29,565 bases of DNA. Origin: JAKVCB01 sp963578605 (lineage in GTDB: Bacteria > Planctomycetota > Planctomycetia > Pirellulales > Lacipirellulaceae). The notes under the pieces are model-generated. The model had not been told where the DNA came from. It saw only the letters and a program-made list of their open reading frames with translations, and made no database searches. This document shows, piece after piece, positions 8,055-15,426 of the stretch (within the stretch, counting starts at the first letter, position 1; each line of letters starts with the position of its first letter). Both the position numbers and the translations under genes were made by a program. The stretch covers positions 1 through 29,565 of the forward strand of contig CAUZEA010000076.1 of the NCBI GenBank assembly GCA_963578605.1. Reading direction: 5' to 3'.

Positions 8055-8657
8055 ATGAATAAGTTCATGTTGAGTGGATTGGTTTTATTTGTGGGGATGA
8101 CGATGCAACAGCACCTTTTTGGCGATCAACCACAGGCAAACTCGGCGGTACTCGATCAGAACATGAAGACACTTGATGGCAAAGACATCAATCTGGCCCA
8201 AGCGTATGCGGGAGACGTTGTCTTGCTGGTGAACGTAGCCAGCAAGTGTGGGTTGACACCGCAATACAAAGATTTGCAGGCGCTCCATGGAAAATATGCC
8301 GACCAAGGATTGTCGATTGTGGGTGTGCCCTGCAACCAGTTCGGTAATCAAGAGCCCGGGACGTCTGAGCAAATTGCGGAGTTTTGCCAGAAGAACTACG
8401 GTGTTGAGTTTGACATGCTGGCCAAGGTCGACGTGAATGGTGAGAATGCCTGCTCGCTTTACAAGTACCTCACCTCCCCAAAGGCGAATCCCGATTTTGG
8501 GGGTAAGATCTCCTGGAACTTCGAGAAGTTTCTCTTCAACAGGCAGGGTGAACTGGTCGCCCGCTTCCAACCTAGAATGAAGCCAGCTGCGGACGAGGTG
8601 ATCGAGAGGATTGAGCAGGAGTTAGCCGCCAAACAGGCCGGTCAATCATCGCAGTAG
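8055..8657 (+). CDS. exported glutathione/thioredoxin peroxidase family protein (Cys type)
   Basis: Reduces peroxides using thiols. The 200-residue protein has an N-terminal hydrophobic segment (FMLSGLVLFVGMT) suggesting export or membrane attachment, then a complete GPx domain: NVASKCGLTPQY with peroxidatic Cys65 (cysteine rather than selenocysteine), VPCNQFGNQEPGT with catalytic Gln99, FCQKNYGVEF with candidate resolving Cys111, and ISWNFEKFL with Trp154 and Asn155. A Cys-type enzyme with a second cysteine at this place normally uses thioredoxin rather than glutathione. The start is well supported by AAGGAG 9 nt upstream of the ATG. It converges with the downstream glycosyltransferase gene. 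The family is certain; the reductant and location are inferred. Confidence 0.93.
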   Translation: MNKFMLSGLVLFVGMTMQQHLFGDQPQANSAVLDQNMKTLDGKDINLAQAYAGDVVLLVNVASKCGLTPQYKDLQALHGKYADQGLSIVGVPCNQFGNQEPGTSEQIAEFCQKNYGVEFDMLAKVDVNGENACSLYKYLTSPKANPDFGGKISWNFEKFLFNRQGELVARFQPRMKPAADEVIERIEQELAAKQAGQSSQ

Positions 8658-8745
8658 CGAGTCAGCTTGATAGGTGGTTGAGCGCTTGGTTTCGCGGCGC
8701 ACGGGCCCATGGTTGCCCAGTTGCCCAGTGCGGTTTCGTGATCGA

Positions 8746-9615
8746 TCAGTCAAACCAGGCGTAGCGGAAAATGCAGTAAATCGCGTTGATACCGTCCCGC
8801 CAGCGGATTTTTTTGCCTTCTTGGTAGCCTCGGCCGCGGTAGCGTATCGGAACTTCGGCGATTCGCGCGGCACGCCGCGCCAATTTGGCTGTAAGTTCTG
8901 GCTCGAAACCAAAGCGATTCTGAGACAGCATCATTCTGTCGAGCAACTCACGACGAAACACCTTGTAGCAAGTTTCCATATCGGTGAGCTGCTGCCCCGT
9001 GGTGTAATTGGATAGTTTTGTCAGTAATCGATTGCTAAATCGGTGTAGCCAGGAGGGGTCCTGCTGAGGATTTTTCTCAAATCGTGAGCCGTAGACAACG
9101 TCTGCTGCGCCGCTTTGCAACGGAGCAAGCATTCGCCCGTAATCGGCCGGGTCGTACTCTAAATCGGCATCTTGGACGAGAATGACTTCGCCACGCGCGA
9201 ACTGGAATCCTGAACGCAACGCGGCACCTTTTCCACAATTGACATCGTGAAGTATAACCTGAACGTCCTTCAATTCTGCCAACTCGCGGAGTACTTCCCG
9301 AGACCCGTCGGTACTCCCATCATCGACGATGATGATCTCGTAGTGCAGACCAACTGCCCGAACTTTTTCGACAATTTCGCGAAGTGTCTCGTGTTCATTG
9401 TAAGTCGGAATCACAACAGTCACCGCGAGTTGCTTTTCTACCTGAGCGTCAGTATCAAGCACGGTCGTTACGTCCGCGAGCGTTTGCTCAATGCGGTCGA
9501 GATACGACGTGTCGGCGGGTGCCATCGAATCGGCGGGTGCCATCGAATCGGCAGGTGCCATCGGGGGCGCCGCGGAGGAGTCAGCGTTTCCAGAGATTAA
9601 TGTGGAGTTTGTCAT
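8746..9615 (-). CDS. family 2 glycosyltransferase (dolichol-phosphate-mannosyltransferase-like)
   Basis: A cytoplasmic GT-A enzyme likely to transfer a sugar from a nucleotide-sugar to a polyprenyl phosphate or glycan. The core shows TVVIPTYNEHETL (66-78), the nucleotide-binding EIIIVDDGSTDGS (93-105), NCGKGAALRSGF (126-137), the metal-binding QDADLEYDP (148-156) and VVYGSRF (173-179), matching DPM1/DPG-synthase-like proteins. The 289-residue form ends after RYAWFD and lacks C-terminal membrane helices. Ahead of the domain is a low-complexity tail with three copies of MAPADS/T (19-36), encoded by an 18-bp DNA repeat. The ATG at 9615 is followed directly by the tail; alternative downstream starts cannot be excluded. 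The acceptor is unknown. Confidence 0.9.
   Translation of the reverse strand: MTNSTLISGNADSSAAPPMAPADSMAPADSMAPADTSYLDRIEQTLADVTTVLDTDAQVEKQLAVTVVIPTYNEHETLREIVEKVRAVGLHYEIIIVDDGSTDGSREVLRELAELKDVQVILHDVNCGKGAALRSGFQFARGEVILVQDADLEYDPADYGRMLAPLQSGAADVVYGSRFEKNPQQDPSWLHRFSNRLLTKLSNYTTGQQLTDMETCYKVFRRELLDRMMLSQNRFGFEPELTAKLARRAARIAEVPIRYRGRGYQEGKKIRWRDGINAIYCIFRYAWFD
9508..9561 (-). repeat. 18-bp in-frame tandem repeat in the glycosyltransferase gene
   Basis: Three 18-bp units (plus-strand core tcggcgggtgccatcgaa) encode MAPADS, MAPADS and MAPADT at residues 19-36. The third copy differs by a few bases. As 18 is a multiple of three, changes in copy number would keep the frame. Confidence 0.93.
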
Positions 9616-10121
9616 TGGTCGATGTTCATCTCCCGCGGAGGACCCTAGGAAAGACTGTTAGGGGTTGGTTCAGGATTCTGCCACAACCGCCTGTCGGGCA
9701 GTCCCGCTGTCGATTTGGGCTAGTGCACCTGGCAATCGTGGTGCATTGGGCATACAAGAGGTGACCGTCATACCCAATTTCACAGGTGTCAGACAAAACG
9801 TCAGAGCTACAACAAGAATACACCACGGTTTTGGGGTTCCTGCCTGGAAAGTCCTTTCCACGGTGGGCACATCTTGTCGCTTTTTGTACCGTAGCAGTTA
9901 CAATCAGAGCAAACGTCAAAACCGGCTCGATGCTAGCGTCGAGCTTGGTAACCTCACCTTGGCACTTTCGGTCGCTTGTTGTATCTTGCCTAACTAATTC
10001 AGCGGCAGGTTGTGCAGTTTTCTCGAGCGTCGATCCGAAAGTCACACCGACGAAGCTTACCCTGCCAAGCGAACAAAACTAGCTATGCAACACTGAGCGG
10101 CCGACATGGAAGGAGGCCAAC
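9616..10121. other. intergenic region between divergent glycosyltransferase and acetyltransferase genes
   Basis: About 500 bp with no convincing gene. It contains two short perfect inverted repeats: tgcacc(N10)ggtgca (about 9723-9744) and tggaaag-tc-ctttcca (9845-9860). A TACAAT hexamer at 9899-9904 with TTGTCG 19 nt upstream could be a weak plus-strand promoter, although it is more than 200 nt from the next gene. Confidence 0.5.
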
Positions 10122-10646
10122 ATGAGCACCGCTGATCATAAACAACACCTACGTGTGCATATCCGTTGGATGATTCGGCGGGATATGTCTGAGGTGCTTG
10201 ATGTCGAACGTGACAGTTTTGAGTTCCCGTGGTCCGAGGAGGATTTCATTCGTTGCCTACGGCAGCGCAACTGCATCGGCATGGTAGCCGAACGTGGTGA
10301 CCGCGTGATGGGGTTCATGATTTATGAGCTCCACAAGACACGGTTGCACATCCTTAATTTTGCAGTTGCCAACGACATGCGTCGTCAAACGGTCGGCTTG
10401 CAAATGATTCAGAAGTTGATCAGCAAGCTCTCGAGTCAGCGCCGCATACGAATCAGTTTGGAGGTTCGTGAAACCAACCTGGTCGCCCAAGTTTTCTTCC
10501 GCAACGTTGGTTTTCTCGCCACATCGGTCCTGCGGGATTATTACGATGATTCGCCGGAAGACGCTTACGTCATGCAATATATGTACGAGTCTGAAGAATC
10601 AGAAATGATCCTTCCGATCAATCGCATCAATCGCCTGGCAGGATAA
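10122..10646 (+). CDS. RimI-like GNAT N-acetyltransferase
   Basis: A 174-residue GNAT protein most like RimI, which acetylates the N-terminal alanine of ribosomal protein S18 using acetyl-CoA. Features are IRRDMSEVLDVERDSFEFPW (18-37), near the start of RimI-type domains, GFMIYELHKTRLHILNFAV (64-82) for beta strands 3-4, an acetyl-CoA motif A that reads DMRRQTVGLQMIQKL (85-99) where RRxGxG is usual, and SLEVRETNLVAQVFFRNVGF (111-130), a strong RimI hallmark ending in NVGF. The C-terminal tail (ESEESEMILPINRINRLAG) is longer than in E. coli RimI. AGGAGG sits 5 nt before the ATG. The exact substrate is not proven, so no symbol is assigned. Confidence 0.87.
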   Translation: MSTADHKQHLRVHIRWMIRRDMSEVLDVERDSFEFPWSEEDFIRCLRQRNCIGMVAERGDRVMGFMIYELHKTRLHILNFAVANDMRRQTVGLQMIQKLISKLSSQRRIRISLEVRETNLVAQVFFRNVGFLATSVLRDYYDDSPEDAYVMQYMYESEESEMILPINRINRLAG

Positions 10647-10672
10647 CACCGCTCCGGCAAGCCTGCCCGCCA

Positions 10673-11857
10673 CTAGCGGTACAGTTCCCATTGAACCTCT
10701 GACAAACGCTTTTGAAGTTGGGCTTCAGATTCCCGCTCGTCACTTCCGGCTGCAAAAACGGTCAGTACGGGTTGACCCGCTGAGATCCGGGTTCCTTGGG
10801 CAGGGATGTCGGCAAGTCCTGGCCAGGGATCGCCACAACTTTGGTGGCAAGCCCACGCAGAAAACTCCTTACTCACCTTGACTGGCCGCCGGGCAAAAAG
10901 GATAGCCTTACCCACGTACTGGGCATCGCGGGGAACTGGTACCTCAGGCAAAATACCTTCGCTGCAAGCGATCACATGCGATTGAAGCATCTCGCACCCG
11001 GTTATGCGCTCCACAATTTCGACGGACGAGGTGTAACGCGGATTAACCTCCAATACCCAAACGCCTGCGTTGTTGATCATCAAATCGACCCCAAACAGAC
11101 CGCAGAGTTTGAACCCGGAGGCCAAGACCGATCCGATTTTCTCAATCGTCTGGTGAACCATTTCATTGATTCGCAGGGGCCCTAACGAACCAGCATACTG
11201 AAACGGTTGTGCCCCTGCCCAGGCAACACCCACTAGTTGTCGCGTGACACCAAGTAAACGGGCTTGACTGTTGGCTGCAACAAAAACGGCAGAAACAGAA
11301 TCTCCCTCCAGACGACGTTGGAAGAAGGGTTGTTGGCAGACCGTCTTGAGGCGTGCGTAGCCTGGCCCGCTGTCTTGCTGCGCCCTGGACTGATTGGAAG
11401 CAGTACTCCGATCGTGGCTCCACACACCATGGCCACTACTGGCTCGGTAACTCTTCGTGAGCCACGACCCATCGCACGGTAGGTCATCCGCCGTTGAGCG
11501 TGTTTCGGGAAATAGCAAGCCATTATCCCTCAACCTGGAAGCCAACGCATCGGGTGATCGCACGAGTTGTAACCGAGCTCCTGGATTACCCAAAAGCGGT
11601 ACGATCGCGGCCATGCGATCGACCAGATCGGGATGATTTTCTAGCGCACCGGTGTACATCCAGGCGTCGACATCCACCGCTTGCAACCAGTGATAGAAAT
11701 CAACCGGATATTTTTTGATCGCCGTTGCCGAACAACGGTGACAAAGATCGCGATCACGAAAAAGATCTGCTGCGACTGGCTCAAACCCGTCGCGCAGTGC
11801 TGAATGAGCAGCAGCCCGGACACTCGCACCGACTATTGCAATTCGACCGACAGCCAT
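10673..11857 (-). CDS. ATP-grasp protein (COG2232-like, possible tetrahydromethanopterin-linked)
   Basis: A 394-residue ATP-grasp ligase-like protein. The N-terminus has a Rossmann-like IAIVGASVRAAAHSALRDG (7-25). The ATP-grasp core includes WLTKSYRASSGHGV (132-145) as the nucleotide-binding lysine/Gly loop and GLFGVDLMINNAGVWVLEVN (253-272) followed by PRYTSSVEIVER, the metal-binding C-lobe. A C-terminal biotin-carboxylase-like segment contains DPWPGLADIPAQGTRI (343-358). Proteins of this type are, as I recall, annotated as ATP-dependent carboligases and often lie with tetrahydromethanopterin-linked C1 genes in methylotrophs and planctomycetes. That link is inference: no other such gene is in the window. 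The 26-bp spacer to the convergent RimI-like gene is too short for a distinct terminator. The substrate is unknown. Confidence 0.75.
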   Translation of the reverse strand: MAVGRIAIVGASVRAAAHSALRDGFEPVAADLFRDRDLCHRCSATAIKKYPVDFYHWLQAVDVDAWMYTGALENHPDLVDRMAAIVPLLGNPGARLQLVRSPDALASRLRDNGLLFPETRSTADDLPCDGSWLTKSYRASSGHGVWSHDRSTASNQSRAQQDSGPGYARLKTVCQQPFFQRRLEGDSVSAVFVAANSQARLLGVTRQLVGVAWAGAQPFQYAGSLGPLRINEMVHQTIEKIGSVLASGFKLCGLFGVDLMINNAGVWVLEVNPRYTSSVEIVERITGCEMLQSHVIACSEGILPEVPVPRDAQYVGKAILFARRPVKVSKEFSAWACHQSCGDPWPGLADIPAQGTRISAGQPVLTVFAAGSDERESEAQLQKRLSEVQWELYR

Positions 11858-12081
11858 AGATTACCAAGCGCCAAGGCAAGCCTGCTGAAAAAATGTAGGT
11901 ACCGGGCAAGGGGATGGCGAGATACAGATCATGGCAAGCACTCCTCAGACCGGTCGAACTGCGTTTCAACACGAAAGCGGGTCATGCGTTCGACGCTCTC
12001 CCCGACGGGCGAAAGATCAAACGTCGACAAATCGACTTCAAACACCGATACCCCATCAAGGGTTGGTGGCCGGTTTGCCAC

Positions 12082-12483
12082 CTAAGGGGTGCCATCGCTT
12101 TTGCGGTACTGCCCACGAAACTCTTCAGCAGGATATTTCTGGGCATTTTTGACCATTTTAGCGCGGAATGCCGTGCTGATGTCGATTCCCAACTCGTTGG
12201 CCAGGGCCAGCGTATAACCAAACACATCGGAAAGTTCTTCACCGACCGCTGCCAGTGTGTCAGGATCCTGGGGAATTTCTCGAGAAGCTTCTGGTGAGAT
12301 CCACTGGAAATGCTCCATCAGTTCGGCAGCCTCGATCGCTAAGGCCATTGAAATATTCTTGGGGGCATGAAACTGTGACCAATCGCGCTGGGCAACAAAA
12401 TCGGCGACCAATTCTCGGAGCTCTGCGACGGTGCTGGACGCATCGTCAGAAGAAGAGGACTCAGGAGCCGAGGGAGCAGTCAT
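12082..12483 (-). CDS. MazG-like nucleotide pyrophosphohydrolase (dCTPase/RS21-C6 type)
   Basis: An all-alpha NTP pyrophosphatase, probably cleaning up non-canonical or excess dNTPs such as dCTP derivatives. The 133-residue protein has FVAQRDWSQFHAPKNISMAL (29-48), the metal-binding EAAELMEHFQW (51-61) and the second acidic motif GEELSDVFGYTLALANEL (81-98), ending with KNAQKYP (112-118); these match the DCTPP1/RS21-C6 subgroup. The N-terminal 20 residues are Ser/Ala-rich and variable. The chosen ATG (complement of 12481-12483) overlaps the stop of the upstream pseudo-receiver gene as ATGA, indicating translational coupling; another ATG exists 12 nt upstream (12495). The spacer to the ATP-grasp gene (224 bp) shows no gene. 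Confidence 0.88.
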   Translation of the reverse strand: MTAPSAPESSSSDDASSTVAELRELVADFVAQRDWSQFHAPKNISMALAIEAAELMEHFQWISPEASREIPQDPDTLAAVGEELSDVFGYTLALANELGIDISTAFRAKMVKNAQKYPAEEFRGQYRKSDGTP

Positions 12484-13526
12484 CAGGCGGCCCATTTGGG
12501 CAAAAACGACGGGACGGAAAACGGATCAAATCCAGGTAATGTAAGCTGTCGGGGGGGGGATTTCCGTTGATGGTACCGACTGCGATAGCCGTCTGCCAGA
12601 TGGGCCATGACCTCGATGACCAAGAGATCGGCACGACTCATCACGTGCCGGGCACTCCGCCCACCCAGGTCCTGAATCAGTTTTTCCAGCACGTGGACGT
12701 GTAATTCCATCATCTGCTGTGCCGAAACGCCAGCGTCAGCCAGCAAGTCAGCCAGCGTCGTCATCTCGCCTGTCAGGTTACCGGCTCCCATGATCACGTA
12801 GGCACGAAGCATCTCGCTATAGTGCTTCACCAGCGGCTCAGGCAACCGACAGCTGATGGGATCGTGGGATGGTGGTCTCTTCCGGAGTTCACGCGACCGG
12901 GAGTTTATAGCTAACGTGTGGTCTGCACCATCGGCAGGGTAGCTTTCCTGCTCCGATTTTCCATCATGCAGCAATTCGAGGTCGGCGATCACTGCCCGTT
13001 GCTCATCGAGCAAACGTTCGGCTTCGGTGTGCTCATGTGCCAGTCTTTGGTGATCTGCCTGGACAAGTCGCCTGTTTTCACGCACAAATTGGCTTCGTTC
13101 GATAGCTCGGGCAAAGCACCATAACAAGGAGCGGGTTGTCGTCTGCTCGACACAACAGTAAGCGTCAGCACCCACTTCATAACATATTGCGTCCATTGCG
13201 GTCGGCGGTTGCGTACCCAGCACGATCATCGGTTCATCATGACCGCCAGCACGCAAACCCTCCACCAGCTCTACCGCGTCCAGCACATCCGGTTCGTGGC
13301 TAACGAGTACGGCGTCAAACACCTCGTCTCGAAGTCGGGCCAATCCGGATGTCACTCCGACTGCCTCATCGAGCAGAATATCTGTCGCGCAATCGGCTGC
13401 AAAAGCTTCCATCAGCCACCCGCCCGTACGATGCAACGTTGTAACGTACAGCACTTTGATACGGGCCGGCATACGCCCCCAAAGGCTTGACTGGTCAGAC
13501 ACGGAAACAGCCTCGGCGACGGTCAT
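12483..13526 (-). CDS. pseudo-receiver protein with KaiA/RsbU-like C-terminal helical domain
   Basis: A 347-residue protein of three parts. Residues about 20-145 look like a degenerate receiver: beta-1 IKVLYVTT, the phosphoacceptor strand FDAVLVSHEP (70-79) with Ser/His where Asp is expected, PMIVLGTQ, and YEVGADAYCCVE (116-127) without the usual Lys-Pro. Residues 146-190 are a charged helix or coiled coil. Residues about 228-322 are helical and resemble the KaiA C-terminal/RsbU N-terminal fold: KHYSEMLRAYV (234-244), VSAQQMMELHVHVLEKL (267-283), and DLLVIEVMAHLADGYRSRY (300-318). Domain order matches cyanobacterial KaiA. I compared with remembered sequences only, so the homology is a hypothesis. 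The frame is open to an ATG at 13715; the extra 63 residues look non-coding and would reach almost to larC, so I prefer the ATG at 13526, with 13472 also possible. Coupled to the MazG-like gene. Confidence 0.65.
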   Translation of the reverse strand: MTVAEAVSVSDQSSLWGRMPARIKVLYVTTLHRTGGWLMEAFAADCATDILLDEAVGVTSGLARLRDEVFDAVLVSHEPDVLDAVELVEGLRAGGHDEPMIVLGTQPPTAMDAICYEVGADAYCCVEQTTTRSLLWCFARAIERSQFVRENRRLVQADHQRLAHEHTEAERLLDEQRAVIADLELLHDGKSEQESYPADGADHTLAINSRSRELRKRPPSHDPISCRLPEPLVKHYSEMLRAYVIMGAGNLTGEMTTLADLLADAGVSAQQMMELHVHVLEKLIQDLGGRSARHVMSRADLLVIEVMAHLADGYRSRYHQRKSPPRQLTLPGFDPFSVPSFLPKWAA

Positions 13527-13641
13527 CGCAGGAACGTTCCTCGATCCAATTTGTGTCGTGAAGTTGGATTTCGTTGACGCCGGCAATTCAGCGGCCAGAC
13601 GGTACCGCAGAGACTCCCCTGGGTCAACGCCGGACCGTCGC

Positions 13642-13669
13642 TTGCGGTGGCCGATATCAACCCTACAAT
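13642..13669 (+). promoter_or_regulatory. candidate larC promoter
   Basis: TTGCGG (13642-13647) and TACAAT (13664-13669) are separated by 16 nt and lie 54 nt upstream of the larC start. The -35 match is only partial. Confidence 0.35.
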
Positions 13670-13722
13670 GGAGCGGTTGTTGCCTGACTGTTTGTACCTG
13701 TTCCATTGCTAGCATCTTTACT

Positions 13723-14898
13723 ATGCGGATTGCCTATCTCGACTGTGCCAGCGGCATCAGTGGCGACATGACTCTGGGTGCACTGGTTGACGCAGGGATC
13801 GACCTGGCGGTGATTCAAGCCGGGATTGACTCGTTGGGGCTGCCCAGCTGCCGACTCCTCTCAAGTGAGGTCAAGAAAAAAGGGTTTCGGGCAACACAGA
13901 TCGTGGTGGAACACGAACCAGAACACGCCCACCGGCACCTGCACCACATCACCGCGATGATCGACCAGAGTTCGCTGTCCGATAGCCAGCGTAATTTGGC
14001 GACACGCATTTTCAGTCGCCTCGCGGAAGCTGAGGCCAAAGTTCATGGTTCGACCATTGAAAAGGTCCATTTCCATGAAGTGGGTGCTGTCGATTCGATT
14101 GCCGACATTGTCGGAGCAGCGATTGGCTGGGACTTACTTGATGTTGACCGTATCAACTGCTCTCCGATTCCCACCGGTACGGGCTTTGTAGAGATCGCTC
14201 ACGGTCGCTGTTCGATTCCCGCTCCAGCGACGGGAGAACTCTTGAAAGGAATTCCCTTGGCCGATTTCCCGGTCGTCGGTGAGCTGACCACTCCCACAGG
14301 AGCTGCCATAGTTGCTACGCTGGTGGATGAATTTAGCCCACCGCCGGCAATGACCGTTCAGTCGATCGGGTACGGAGCCGGGCAAAAAGACTTTGATCAC
14401 CCCAATATCTTGCGGCTGCTGGTCGGTGATTCGCCAGATTCCGATTCAACCGAACTCCAAACCGATTCGATTGTGCTACTGGAAACCAACCTGGATGACA
14501 TCTCGGGCGAACAGGTTGGCCATTGCATACACACGCTTTGGGAATCGGGGGCGCTGGATGTAGTAACCACAGCCATTCAGATGAAAAAGGGGCGGCCTGG
14601 GGTGATGCTTAGCGTGCAGGGCCGACCGGAAGATACCGATCGTTTGGAGGCGATTCTCTTCTCACACACGACCACACTTGGCGTCCGTCGCACAATCGTT
14701 GCGCGTCGTGTGCTCTCCCGGCAACCCCACGAGGTGACAACTCCCTGGGGATTGGTTGCTGGGAAATTGGCACGCTTGCCAGATGGTTCAGACCGGTTTG
14801 CTCCCGAGTATGAGGCGTGTCGGAAAATTGCTAGCAAACACCAGGTTTCGCTTGCCGAGGTGTTCTCAGCCGCCCAGCAGGCATTTTCGCGTCATTAG
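13723..14898 (+). CDS. larC: nickel insertion protein LarC (nickel-pincer cofactor synthesis)
   Basis: Catalyses the CTP-dependent nickel insertion that completes the nickel-pincer nucleotide cofactor of lactate racemase and related LarA-type enzymes. The 391-residue protein opens with the family signature MRIAYLDCASGISGDM, has a His-rich segment EHEPEHAHRHLHH (63-75) suited to metal binding, VHFHEVGAVDSIADIVGA (115-132), SIPAPATGELL (164-174), TTPTGAAI (189-196) and the C-terminal-half motif ETNLDDISGEQ (254-264). Both halves, which are separate LarC1/LarC2 products joined by frameshifting in Lactobacillus plantarum, are in one frame here. The upstream open frame to 13456 is ignored because the signature starts exactly at the ATG at 13723. 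larB and larE are not in the window. Confidence 0.95.
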   Translation: MRIAYLDCASGISGDMTLGALVDAGIDLAVIQAGIDSLGLPSCRLLSSEVKKKGFRATQIVVEHEPEHAHRHLHHITAMIDQSSLSDSQRNLATRIFSRLAEAEAKVHGSTIEKVHFHEVGAVDSIADIVGAAIGWDLLDVDRINCSPIPTGTGFVEIAHGRCSIPAPATGELLKGIPLADFPVVGELTTPTGAAIVATLVDEFSPPPAMTVQSIGYGAGQKDFDHPNILRLLVGDSPDSDSTELQTDSIVLLETNLDDISGEQVGHCIHTLWESGALDVVTTAIQMKKGRPGVMLSVQGRPEDTDRLEAILFSHTTTLGVRRTIVARRVLSRQPHEVTTPWGLVAGKLARLPDGSDRFAPEYEACRKIASKHQVSLAEVFSAAQQAFSRH

Positions 14899-15046
14899 CA
14901 CCACGAGGCAAACGCCCCGGGACAAGTGTCCCGAAGTCCCGACCATCGCCAGCGGCCAAATCGTGGCCGGTGCCAATCTGCTCCAAGCCGCGCTGCACCG
15001 TATTGCTCTTCACTCGGTGTGTAGAACGAGGCTACACTCCCGGACG

Positions 15047-15400
15047 ATGGTACCGCTGGCCAACATTTTACCGACACTCATGTTCTTTGCGGGATGTGCC
15101 TTGCTGACGACCATCCTGCTTCGTCGTTCCTATCGCTACTTCCAAAAGCGCACCCGCAAGCGAGTGAGCGAGCCAGCCATCGAAAAGCAACCGCGGCCGG
15201 ACCAGTCCTGGTCTGGCATGCAAAAGGACACTGTTGCCCATGTCGAAAGGCAGAAGGTCGAATTGCACGACATGTCGCGTGATGTGACTGGACAGCTCAA
15301 CAGCAAAATGCTTCTGTTGCAGCAGCTGATTGCCAAAAGTGACCAGCAAATCGAGCAGATGGAAAAGCTGCTGAACGATTTACAGGAGCAACGGGCCTGA
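15047..15400 (+). CDS. small single-pass membrane protein with coiled coil
   Basis: A 117-residue protein of unknown function. A hydrophobic N-terminal helix (LANILPTLMFFAGCALLTTI) is followed by a basic stretch (RRSYRYFQKRTRKR), fitting an N-out/C-in membrane anchor with a cytoplasmic tail. The tail is charged and ends in a heptad-like coiled coil from about residue 85 (LLLQQLIAKSDQQIEQMEKL). I recognise no domain. The ATG at 15047 is chosen because the hydrophobic segment starts just after it; the same frame extends upstream into larC without coding character. TACACT (15033-15038) could be a -10 but lies only about 9 nt from the ATG. It converges with the DUF255 gene after 26 bp. Confidence 0.65.
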   Translation: MVPLANILPTLMFFAGCALLTTILLRRSYRYFQKRTRKRVSEPAIEKQPRPDQSWSGMQKDTVAHVERQKVELHDMSRDVTGQLNSKMLLLQQLIAKSDQQIEQMEKLLNDLQEQRA

Positions 15401-15426
15401 TCATTGCCAGGCGTTGCCAGCGCGGC

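Noticed and set aside
9626..10045. Overlapping open frames between the glycosyltransferase and RimI-like genes
   Set aside because: Both strands are open by chance, sequences are Cys/Thr-rich without domains, and no start signals are seen.
14918..14933. cgggac-aagt-gtcccg hairpin after larC as a terminator
   Set aside because: A perfect 6-bp stem but no following T run; could be chance in GC-rich sequence.
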